Shown in pieces: positions 44,748 through 51,669 of a stretch of 51,669 nt of DNA. Position 1 is the stretch's first letter. The number at the start of each line of letters is the position of its first letter. Source of the DNA: Christensenellaceae bacterium. Lineage in GTDB: Bacteria > Bacillota > Clostridia > Christensenellales > UBA1242. The translations under genes were made by a program, and so were the position numbers. Below the pieces are notes generated by a model that was not told where the DNA came from, did not search any database, and saw only the letters and a list, made by a program, of their open reading frames with translations. The stretch lies in contig JAISKJ010000007.1 of assembly GCA_031260975.1 (NCBI GenBank), positions 1 through 51,669 of the forward strand. The letters are read 5' to 3'.

Positions 44748-45332
44748 ATGAATTTTGTAGACAGAGTACCAGCACAAGGGATGGCTGGTAAAAAGAGACT
44801 AATTAAGGTAGATGTGAATAATGTCCCTACGGGGGAACCTGATATTTATGTTAATATCGAAAGAGATGACGGTCCGCCAAATGTTGCGGGCACACTCATT
44901 AATGCTGCAAATTTAAATGCCATAACAACCGATATTATTTCTGAACTAAACAACTTTAAAGCAGGTGCTGATTACGTAGTTGATTCCGGAACCGGAAGTG
45001 TTACCATAAACGGATTAAACAATAGCGCTTGGAATGGGAAGACAATGAACACTTGGTGGCGCAAGTATAAAAGCGGATGGATAGAACAAGGCGGATATTG
45101 GAATAGCGGCGTTCACAACATAGGGGATATGCGAGACTTTTCACTGACTTTTCCAAAACCTTTTACAGATTTAAATTTTTATTCCGTGGTTTCAGCATTT
45201 AAAAATAACAGTGCATGGCAAAATCGTGACGGCAGAGGCAATATTTATAGCAGAAATCAAACAGGAATGAAAATCGGAACTTTTGGAGCAGACTCAAGCG
45301 GCTTAACATGGTACGCCGCTGGTAAAGGATAA
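44748..45332 (+). CDS. Phage tail-fibre-like protein
   Basis: 194 residues. The N-terminal part contains DDGPPNVAGTLINAANLNAI, like the segment found in many Clostridia prophage tail proteins. The C-terminal part (WWRKYKSGWIEQGGYWNSG, FSLTFPKPFTDLNFYSVVSAF) matches the receptor-binding end of phage fibres. It is much shorter than a full fibre, so only the tip is kept or the base is supplied elsewhere. AAAGGAGAAAATT precedes the ATG. It is the first gene of the fibre-chaperone-holin-RHS operon. Confidence 0.7.
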   Translation: MNFVDRVPAQGMAGKKRLIKVDVNNVPTGEPDIYVNIERDDGPPNVAGTLINAANLNAITTDIISELNNFKAGADYVVDSGTGSVTINGLNNSAWNGKTMNTWWRKYKSGWIEQGGYWNSGVHNIGDMRDFSLTFPKPFTDLNFYSVVSAFKNNSAWQNRDGRGNIYSRNQTGMKIGTFGADSSGLTWYAAGKG

Positions 45333-45345
45333 GGAGGATGAAATC

Positions 45346-45714
45346 ATGATAGGAACTAAAATTTTAAAACCATTAAACAGTGAAACTGAAAAGCAGTATA
45401 CAGAATTAGCCAACTGGTGCAATAGTAATCAATGTATTATTAAAGATTTTGAAGATTATTATATCGTCACAAAACCTGATCCGGTTCAAGAGAATGAAGT
45501 AGATATTTTGCGATTTAGGCGTGAACAGGAATGTTTTCCAATAATTAACCGAGGTCAATTTTGGTATGACAGTCTTACATTTGATCAAAAACAAGAATTA
45601 TCACAGTGGTATCAAACTTGGCTAAATGTTACTAACACAAAGCAGGCACCTAAAAAACCTGAATGGCTGGAAGGTAAAGCTTCCGACACTCTTAATAATC
45701 CAATTTGGATATAG
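45346..45714 (+). CDS. Phage tail-fibre-assembly-like protein
   Basis: 122 residues beginning MIGTKILKPLNSETEKQYTEL. The second half (ILRFRREQECFPIINRGQFWYD, LSQWYQTWLNVTNT) resembles the small proteins encoded directly after tail fibres in prophages of Gram-positives, thought to help fibre assembly. AAGGAGGATGAAATC precedes the ATG. The gap to the fibre gene is 13 bases. Confidence 0.6.
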   Translation: MIGTKILKPLNSETEKQYTELANWCNSNQCIIKDFEDYYIVTKPDPVQENEVDILRFRREQECFPIINRGQFWYDSLTFDQKQELSQWYQTWLNVTNTKQAPKKPEWLEGKASDTLNNPIWI

Positions 45715-45723
45715 TGGGCTTTT

Positions 45724-46140
45724 ATGGCAAATTTAGAAGTTATATTATCGATGTCGGGCACCATTTTGGGTTTGCTAATAACGGTTTTTACGTTTATTGC
45801 AAAAACCGTTAGCAATTCAAAAGCCAAAAGGGTTGCTGAGCAGGCGATAAAAATTGGCAATGCCGTTCTGCCGTTTATTAAAGAGGCGAAAAAATTTACT
45901 GCTTACACCGGCGAAGAGAAAAAGGCTTATGTTATGACAAAAGCAAGTCAGTTTGCCTTAAAGAATGATATTCCCTTTAAGGAAGACCAGGTAAGCGAAA
46001 AGGTGGAAGAGCTTGTAGAGCTTACCCGTAAAGTAAATGTAAGAATGAAGGCTAAAGAAAAAGCAGAAATGGCAAAAGAAATTGAACAAGTAGTAACCAA
46101 TAAAACACAGGAGCAAATAGCCGCCAAGTCGTGGCTGTAA
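45724..46140 (+). CDS. Holin-like membrane protein (phage holin, LLH type)
   Basis: The 138-residue protein has one N-terminal membrane span (residues about 5-27, VILSMSGTILGLLITVFTFI), then a long basic amphipathic helical tail (AKRVAEQAIKIGNAVLPFIKEAKKF...). This layout is typical of one-span phage holins that open the membrane for lysis or export. It starts nine bases after the preceding stop. In this operon it precedes the RHS gene and could release it from the cell, which is inferred. Confidence 0.6.
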   Translation: MANLEVILSMSGTILGLLITVFTFIAKTVSNSKAKRVAEQAIKIGNAVLPFIKEAKKFTAYTGEEKKAYVMTKASQFALKNDIPFKEDQVSEKVEELVELTRKVNVRMKAKEKAEMAKEIEQVVTNKTQEQIAAKSWL

Positions 46141-46165
46141 AAATTAACAAAAGGAGAAAGAAAAA

Positions 46166-49100
46166 ATGATACATACATTTGATTTGGGAAAAGCGGGTAA
46201 CGGTGGAATAGACATGATAAGCAGTACTTTAACTAGCGGCTCTCTAACTTATGTGCATGAAGATGTATCGCCGATAAGCAATGTAAAGGGTGTTAGTGTA
46301 ATACATACATATTGCAGTTATCAGGACCCCAATAAAAATACGGCTACTACCACCGACCCTCTTTACGGAAAGAATTTTGATATATCTCTCAGACCGCACT
46401 ACAATAAAAATGATCCAAGTGATTTTTATCAAGAGAAAGTTGATGTGGTTTTTTATGACCCTGCAACAAAATATAAATATAAGGAAATAAGGGATCATCA
46501 GACACAGGTCGTTTTAATTGAATTTCAATATAATATAACGGGAATGCTTAATAAAATTATTTATGCAAATGGCAGAGAGATTCAGTTTAACTATTCAAAT
46601 AATACAATTAGTAAAATAACTTATCCTGACGGAGATTGTACTTATATTGAATCACAAAACGGAGGAAGTTTTATTAACAAAATTTATGGTGAAGCAAAGG
46701 CGGGTGTATTAATTACTTGGACAAATAATAAGGTGTCAAACATAAAAAACACTCTTCATTTTGCAAGTATAAAACCATCAGGGGTTGCAGATTATGGCAG
46801 CGGAGGTGTTGATGGTTGTGGGGAAATGGCGTTTACTTATCTAAGTGGCACCAAAGCAATCAAAAATGATGTTGCTACAGGTTTGCAAATCGACTATGAG
46901 CGTACGGATAAAACTAATGGTTTTGAGGTTGCTGAAACAGTTCTTAATAATCCTTTAATAGGGGATATTACATATTCACGTGATATGTTTGGCAATAATA
47001 CACGTGATTATTGTTATTGTGGAAATCATAGCAAACGTAGGCTGGTTGACCCGCAAAATAGTGTGACAGAAGAAGGAAGTACGAGTACCTATAAAACAGC
47101 TGGCGGTGACATTGTGCGCAAAGACGTTTCAAAAACTTTTGAGTATGGCAACGGTAAACTGGAGAAAGAGACATTAACAACTTGGGTAACTGAAAATGGT
47201 CCTGTTGTAATAGGAGAATTAATATGTAGGGGATCTGAACTTAATTATAGTTATGATTTAGATGACAAACTTGAAGAGATAGTTCAAAGAACTTTCACAA
47301 ATAGTTACAGCAAAACAGTTGGAATTATTCAAAAGAGATTGCCAATCAATCCTTTAACTCCTGATATACAGGAATGGGAGACTTATCATGCAAATGAGCC
47401 TGCCAAGAGGCTTTATCACAAAGTTAAAGTGGAGGAGGGGCGCACTACTGAGGAGTATAGCGAACTTAACCCGTTAAAGAAGACATCCATTGAATATTTA
47501 CCAGACACAAATGTGGCGAAAAAAGTCACTGACCCTGACAGCAATGAAATTTCGGTTAACTTTAAGCCAGACACTTATGAGGTCACGGAGATTAATGCTA
47601 ATGTTTCAGGCATAGTTAACAAAACCGACATATCTCACGCAAAAGATTTTTTGACGAGTTTATCGAGCAATAGCGGGGGCAATAAGACAGTGTACGACTT
47701 TGAATATTACAGCAAAAACGGCAGTTTATATAACTCAAAGCAGGACATTAAAATTGACGGAACGGTATATGTGAGCACAGCGCACAAGCGAGTGAGTGGC
47801 GTGGACATTGTTACCTCAACTTATGCAAGCGGAGAAAAGATTGAAACCCGTGTTGATGCTGTAGGTGGTGTGGTTGAAACATACTACTATGATGCAGGCG
47901 GGAATGAACAAGCCCTGTCAACACAAGTTTATGGTGAACATGGCATTGTCCAAAGCTGTGACTGCATTACAGGTGAAATTATCAATTATACTTATGACAC
48001 TTTGGGCACACTCATAGGGACTGAAAACAATCAAATACCTTCAGCCCTTACTTCCATCAGCCTAAACAACTCAGCACAGCCAAGCAGCCTTTTAATAAGA
48101 AACAGAGAAACCGGTATAATAGATAACTATAGTTTTAGTTATGACAATAAGGGTGATTTTATCTGGGAGTATAATCATGGGGTAGGAAAAGAGAGTAGTT
48201 CAACTAAAGACAAGCTTGGCAGGCTGGATGAGTTTAAGATGAACGGTGTCACCTACAAAATCGGTTACAAAAACGGTGTGGCATATAGTCATGCCGGCGG
48301 CAGCGGGGTATACACCACAAATTTTGCAAACAGTCTTGGAATTAAGAATGGAGCCACCCTTTATACCTACGACTATGATGACAGGGGGAATGTTTCAGAA
48401 TATGCTGCAGGCGGAAACACATCAAAATATGAGTATGACGGCATCAACCGTCTGAAGCGTGAGGATAATCAAAGTCTTAACAAGACAGAAGTATTTACAT
48501 ATGACGACAATGGCAATATTTTGACAAAAACCGTTTATCCATTCAGCCCAAATATCCCAACAAATAATTTGACAAACGGTGATGTGATTGCGTATACTTA
48601 CAGTGGTGACAAGCTCACTTTATTTAATGGTCAGAGTTGCATTTATGACATACTTGGCAACCCTACAACTTACCGAGGAAAGACCTTGACATGGGAAAGG
48701 CTTAAAAACCTTAAGTCAATAGGCGGAGTAATCTTTGATTACAATGTTGCAGGGCTCAGAACCCGAAAGACCAATGGCTTCACACAAACCAAATACATCT
48801 GGAATGGTGACAGGCTGATGGCTGAGAAACGAACGGTTGACACAAGCAGCATTGACTTAAACATTTACTGCGGAGACGATATGCGCTGTGGAGACGACTT
48901 GTATTCTATTGCCAAACCAGTTGACAGCATTAAGGAAACACTTATCCACTTCACTTACAACCATACCACCGGTATAGACGGCTTCAGAGTAAAAAAGACA
49001 GGTGAAGCCAACTGGACACAATACAACTATCGTAAAAACCTGCAGGGTGACATAACACACGTGCTGAATTCAAGCAATGTTGTTGTGGCCCAGTATGTAT

Positions 49101-49912
49101 ACGATGCTTGGGGAAACTGCACGATTGTGACAGATGTTGACGGCATAGGCACATTGAATCCGTTTAGGTACAGGGGTTATTACTACGATGTTGAGACTGG
49201 ACTTTACTACCTCAAGAGTCGTTATTATGACCCGCAAACGGGCAGATTTATTAATCAAGATGATATATCCTATCTACAGCCAAGTGTTATTAATGGTCTT
49301 AATCTTTATGCCTATTGCTTGAATAACCCGATTGCACATACTGACCCCAATGGAAATGTTATTCCGATACTGCTTTTGTTCGGCGTAGCAGCTTTAGTGG
49401 GAGCTGGAGTTGGATTTGGAGTTTCAGTTGGAACTCAATGGGCTACCAATGGTTGGAATGACATTAATTGGGGCGTTGCTGGAGTAGATGCGTTGTTTGG
49501 TGCTCTAACAGGGGTATTGGCTGTTTCTCCCATTGGAGTACTAGGACAAATGGCTGTTGGCGGTATGTTATCAATGGCAAACTATGCATTAGCTTCGGCA
49601 GTTCAAGGTACCCAAATAATAGAAGCAGGTCTATTCATGTCTTTCGGAATTGGACTTGTGGCTGGAGCTTTTCGTGGAAATGGTTTAACTTATGGCGCCA
49701 AAGCTTTTAATATGGCAAATGGGCTAAGTAATAATGTTATACAAACTGTAAATAGTAGAGGACTGATGGCGGGGATTGATGCTTTTGGTAGGACGGTTGG
49801 CAGACACTTTATACAACCTTTTTCAATAAATGCAGTTCAGGCGGGTTTGTTGAGATTTATGGGTGGAACAGGAACGTATTATTTGGAAAAATTATTTTCA
49901 TATTGGTTTTAG
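46166..49912 (+). CDS. RHS/YD-repeat polymorphic toxin-like protein with hydrophobic tip
   Basis: 1248 residues. Residues about 100-990 hold many YD-type repeats (YDDRGNVSEYAAGGNTSKYEYDG-like units). The RHS core ends the barrel at about 995-1060: RYRGYYYDVETGLYYLKSRYYD and NGLNLYAYCLNNP, then DPNG. After it comes a 184-residue variable tip rich in Gly/Ala with several hydrophobic spans (LLLFGVAALVGAGVGFGVSV...), suggesting a membrane-active toxin. No signal peptide, PAAR or VgrG part is seen at the N-terminus. AAAGGAG precedes the ATG. It is last in the fibre-chaperone-holin operon and followed by a multi-span protein that may be its immunity. Confidence 0.88.
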   Translation: MIHTFDLGKAGNGGIDMISSTLTSGSLTYVHEDVSPISNVKGVSVIHTYCSYQDPNKNTATTTDPLYGKNFDISLRPHYNKNDPSDFYQEKVDVVFYDPATKYKYKEIRDHQTQVVLIEFQYNITGMLNKIIYANGREIQFNYSNNTISKITYPDGDCTYIESQNGGSFINKIYGEAKAGVLITWTNNKVSNIKNTLHFASIKPSGVADYGSGGVDGCGEMAFTYLSGTKAIKNDVATGLQIDYERTDKTNGFEVAETVLNNPLIGDITYSRDMFGNNTRDYCYCGNHSKRRLVDPQNSVTEEGSTSTYKTAGGDIVRKDVSKTFEYGNGKLEKETLTTWVTENGPVVIGELICRGSELNYSYDLDDKLEEIVQRTFTNSYSKTVGIIQKRLPINPLTPDIQEWETYHANEPAKRLYHKVKVEEGRTTEEYSELNPLKKTSIEYLPDTNVAKKVTDPDSNEISVNFKPDTYEVTEINANVSGIVNKTDISHAKDFLTSLSSNSGGNKTVYDFEYYSKNGSLYNSKQDIKIDGTVYVSTAHKRVSGVDIVTSTYASGEKIETRVDAVGGVVETYYYDAGGNEQALSTQVYGEHGIVQSCDCITGEIINYTYDTLGTLIGTENNQIPSALTSISLNNSAQPSSLLIRNRETGIIDNYSFSYDNKGDFIWEYNHGVGKESSSTKDKLGRLDEFKMNGVTYKIGYKNGVAYSHAGGSGVYTTNFANSLGIKNGATLYTYDYDDRGNVSEYAAGGNTSKYEYDGINRLKREDNQSLNKTEVFTYDDNGNILTKTVYPFSPNIPTNNLTNGDVIAYTYSGDKLTLFNGQSCIYDILGNPTTYRGKTLTWERLKNLKSIGGVIFDYNVAGLRTRKTNGFTQTKYIWNGDRLMAEKRTVDTSSIDLNIYCGDDMRCGDDLYSIAKPVDSIKETLIHFTYNHTTGIDGFRVKKTGEANWTQYNYRKNLQGDITHVLNSSNVVVAQYVYDAWGNCTIVTDVDGIGTLNPFRYRGYYYDVETGLYYLKSRYYDPQTGRFINQDDISYLQPSVINGLNLYAYCLNNPIAHTDPNGNVIPILLLFGVAALVGAGVGFGVSVGTQWATNGWNDINWGVAGVDALFGALTGVLAVSPIGVLGQMAVGGMLSMANYALASAVQGTQIIEAGLFMSFGIGLVAGAFRGNGLTYGAKAFNMANGLSNNVIQTVNSRGLMAGIDAFGRTVGRHFIQPFSINAVQAGLLRFMGGTGTYYLEKLFSYWF
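49109..49184 (+). repeat. 76-bp direct repeat, copy 1 (in the RHS core)
   Basis: These 76 bases are identical to 50446-50521. They encode the core segment just before the variable tip, the place where tips are exchanged in rhs loci. Confidence 0.9.
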
Positions 49913-49933
49913 AACTTGAAAAGAGGGTTTGAA

Positions 49934-50302
49934 ATGGAGATTTTTAATTATGTTGCAGGTATTTTGGCTATTACCTTTATGCTTATTCTGGTTAATTGGG
50001 TACATTTTATGGTTTTTGTACATAAAATTGAAAAAAGTAAAAATTTTAAAGAAAATCCTTTTAAATTTAAAAAACTTTCAATTTTCAGAATCAAATTTAT
50101 GGGATATGTAAATATTTTCTATATTATTATTAATTTTATTTATGTCGTCTCATATTTCATAGTCATAGTACTTTCTATATTGGTTTTGTGTGATATAATA
50201 GATTTACTCTATTTCAGTATTGCAGGGGGCATACATATATGCTCATGGATTATGTTGTGTATATGTTTTGCTTCAATGTTTAGAAAAGATAAGCTAGGCT
50301 AA
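49934..50302 (+). CDS. Multi-span membrane protein, probable immunity protein of the RHS tip
   Basis: 122 residues with about four hydrophobic spans (VAGILAITFMLILVNWVHF near 7, then near 60, 72-90 and 95-118) and basic loops. It lies 21 bases after the RHS gene; AGAGGG precedes the ATG at 49934. A small membrane protein directly after a hydrophobic toxin tip fits an immunity protein against a pore-forming toxin; this rests on position and topology. A terminator follows. Confidence 0.6.
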   Translation: MEIFNYVAGILAITFMLILVNWVHFMVFVHKIEKSKNFKENPFKFKKLSIFRIKFMGYVNIFYIIINFIYVVSYFIVIVLSILVLCDIIDLLYFSIAGGIHICSWIMLCICFASMFRKDKLG

Positions 50303-50305
50303 AAA

Positions 50306-50340
50306 AATAACAGTCGGCAAAATGCCGGCTGTTATTCTTT
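50306..50340 (+). terminator. Terminator between the immunity gene and the orphan tip
   Basis: AATAACAGTCGGC, loop AAAAT, GCCGGCTGTTATT, then CTTT. Confidence 0.8.
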
Positions 50341-50403
50341 AATATTGTTCTACAATATTATTCAAAATTTAATTGTTTGACATGATTTTAAAATTTTATT
50401 ATA

Positions 50404-51072
50404 ATAAATTACAGCACAGTTGTAGCACAATATGCATATGACGCCTGGGGAAACTGCACGATTGTGACAGATGTTGACGGCATAGGCACATTGAATCCGT
50501 TTAGGTACAGGGGTTATTACTTTGACCAAGAGACGGGTCTGTATTACCTAAAGTCAAGGTATTATGATAGCGAGACGGGTAGGTTTATTAATATGGATAG
50601 CTTAGAGAAGCTAAACCCAAGTGCCATCAACGGCTTAAACCTATACGCTTACTGTCTTAATAACCCAAACAAATTTCACGACCCAAATGGCAGAAACCCG
50701 CTGTTGTTAATACTTCTGCTGATAGGGGTTGGAGGAATTGTTGGAGGCGCTGTAATCAACGGTGCGATTAATGCAAGCAATGCATCAAATTCAGGAGCTA
50801 ACTTTTGGGAAACATCAAAAGCTTTCTTTGACGAAGCATGGGGAACAATCAGTAAAGTAGGACAGCATATGTGGGATGTGGCTTCTGCATATGGGAAGCA
50901 GGTGAACAATATTTGGGAGTGGCTTAAGACTCCCCAAGGGCAGACTTTCTTAGGTATATCAGGTGAAGCTTTAGGTATAATTGCCGCAACTGGTATCCCA
51001 TATGTTTCAGGTGCGGCATTTTTATTATATTTTGGAGTTTTTATTATCCAAGGTCTCACATATATTTTTTAG
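50404..51072 (+). pseudogene. Orphan RHS tip (core end plus alternative toxin domain), no start
   Basis: From about 50410 the frame encodes the same core end as the main gene (TVVAQYAYDAWGNCTIVTDVDG, FRYRGYYFDQETGLYYLKSRYY, NGLNLYAYCLNNP, DPNG). A different 126-residue tip follows, with hydrophobic ends (LLLILLLIGVGGIVGGAVING and SGAAFLLYFGVFIIQGLTYIF). There is a stop just upstream and no ribosome site or promoter, so it is a displaced C-terminal cassette, silent unless recombined into the main gene. The GTG at 50464 is an unlikely start. Confidence 0.8.
50446..50521 (+). repeat. 76-bp direct repeat, copy 2 (in the orphan tip)
   Basis: Identical to 49109-49184. Recombination between the two would put the orphan tip onto the full-length RHS protein and delete the first tip and its immunity gene. 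Confidence 0.9.
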
Positions 51073-51115
51073 GAGAGGGCAATAATGGTAAAAAGAAGTT
51101 TAAAGGAGAAATAAA

Positions 51116-51669
51116 ATGGAACATGATAAAAAAACAATTCAGATTTTAACTGATTTTGTGGAAGGCAAAATAACTGTAGAAGATTTTTGGAAAGAGTTTA
51201 AGGCAAGTGAAGATATTAGAAATATTTTAATAAACAATGAAATTAAGAAAAGAGATGGTGATGGATGGTGGTGTTCCGCAAATACTCTTATAAATTCAAT
51301 TAAAAACATTAGTAGTTACTATTATTCTAGTATGCTGCATATATGTGTAAGTTTTTATTTTGAAAGCAACAATATACCAATTAAATTTGATAGATTTTAC
51401 GAAAACAGATATAAATTCTTTTTAGACATTCAGCCCAGTTGGCTAGATGTGAGCCCAAATGAAGAAAATTTTTTGATTGAAAATATTATTAACAAAATTC
51501 CTACAGACTTAAAAACTAAGACTGAAAAAATTAAGTGGTGCAAAGAGAAGATAAAAGAACTATTTAAGTATGATAAAACACCACCCCGTTGGGTGCAGTA
51601 TGCGGCATGGCCGATTGTAAACGGCAAGCCGCTAGTGTTTAGGAAACAATCAAAAGAAATATTAGATGA
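51116..51669 (+). CDS. Probable immunity protein of the orphan RHS tip (partial, runs off the window)
   Basis: The frame from ATG 51116 (AAAGGAG upstream) is open to the window end, at least 184 residues: MEHDKKTIQILTDFVEGKIT at the start and TPPRWVQYAAWPIVNGKPLV near the end. The late pattern PPxWxQxxxWPxxxGxPLxFxxQ is, to my memory, frequent in small proteins encoded next to polymorphic toxins. It is soluble and acidic, unlike the first immunity candidate. It lies 44 bases after the orphan tip and probably protects against it. Confidence 0.6.
   Translation, partial: MEHDKKTIQILTDFVEGKITVEDFWKEFKASEDIRNILINNEIKKRDGDGWWCSANTLINSIKNISSYYYSSMLHICVSFYFESNNIPIKFDRFYENRYKFFLDIQPSWLDVSPNEENFLIENIINKIPTDLKTKTEKIKWCKEKIKELFKYDKTPPRWVQYAAWPIVNGKPLVFRKQSKEILD

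Noticed and set aside
51087..51114. Nine-codon frame ATG GTA AAA AGA ... TAA before the last gene
   Set aside because: Too short to support; it merely covers the ribosome site of the next gene.
41566..51669. Complete prophage
   Set aside because: No integrase, terminase, portal, capsid or tail-tube genes are visible in the window; only regulators and end-module genes are present.

Overview
The window looks like chromosome of a low-GC, monoderm-type bacterium of the Bacillota (Clostridia-like, possibly an uncultured gut lineage). Supporting signs are the AT-rich intergenic DNA, strong AGGAGG ribosome sites, consensus TTGACA/TATAAT promoters, a short five-span YidC with Jag, heterodimeric ABC exporters, UppP, and the replication-origin genes dnaA, dnaN, gyrB and gyrA. 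The species cannot be named from the sequence alone.

Left part (1-8.2 kb): the tail of a surface protein, a 702-residue lipoprotein with an Ig-like domain and a probable beta-helix, then rpmH-rnpA-yidD-yidC-jag. These run on the same strand as dnaA, whereas in most Bacillota they point away from it. A single polypeptide joining a phosphohexo/pentomutase to purine nucleoside phosphorylase follows. Between it and dnaA lies a decayed minus-strand gene whose promoter spacer contains a run of ten G.

Origin part (8.8-19.3 kb): dnaA, an AT-rich gap with weak DnaA-box matches (candidate oriC), a GNAT-amino-acid-kinase fusion, dnaN, gyrB, a MazG-like protein, a small unknown protein, gyrA and a zincin-like metallopeptidase. 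recF and the S4-domain gene usually found between dnaN and gyrB are absent.

Housekeeping part (19.4-41 kb): a DedA/TVP38 membrane protein, ychF, uppP, argS, a Ca-type P-ATPase and a Mn-type superoxide dismutase; a MarR regulator with two ABC half-transporters behind a possible attenuator; two tiny minus-strand genes (one Cys-rich) divergent from a His-rich metal exporter; an iron-alcohol-dehydrogenase-like protein that has lost metal ligands; and a four-gene operon built around a ParM-like actin. That operon has a membrane-anchored partner, a soluble unknown protein and a Q/P-rich partner, and is the best candidate here for an undescribed system. Two copies of a structured RNA-like element flank this stretch. 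Then come an FMN-binding protein, galU and lepB.

Right part (41.3-51.7 kb): a tRNA-Arg(TCG), preceded by a tRNA-like remnant, marks the edge of a phage-derived island. The island holds an ImmA/IrrE-HTH gene split by an in-frame TAG, an XRE repressor, a phage-type activator-like protein, and then a tail-fibre-like protein, a tail-chaperone-like protein, a holin-like protein and a 1248-residue RHS/YD-repeat protein with a hydrophobic C-terminal tip. A membrane protein (probable immunity), an orphan RHS tip sharing a 76-bp identical repeat with the main gene, and a second probable immunity gene running off the window follow. The arrangement fits a polymorphic toxin locus with tip replacement housed in a domesticated phage module.
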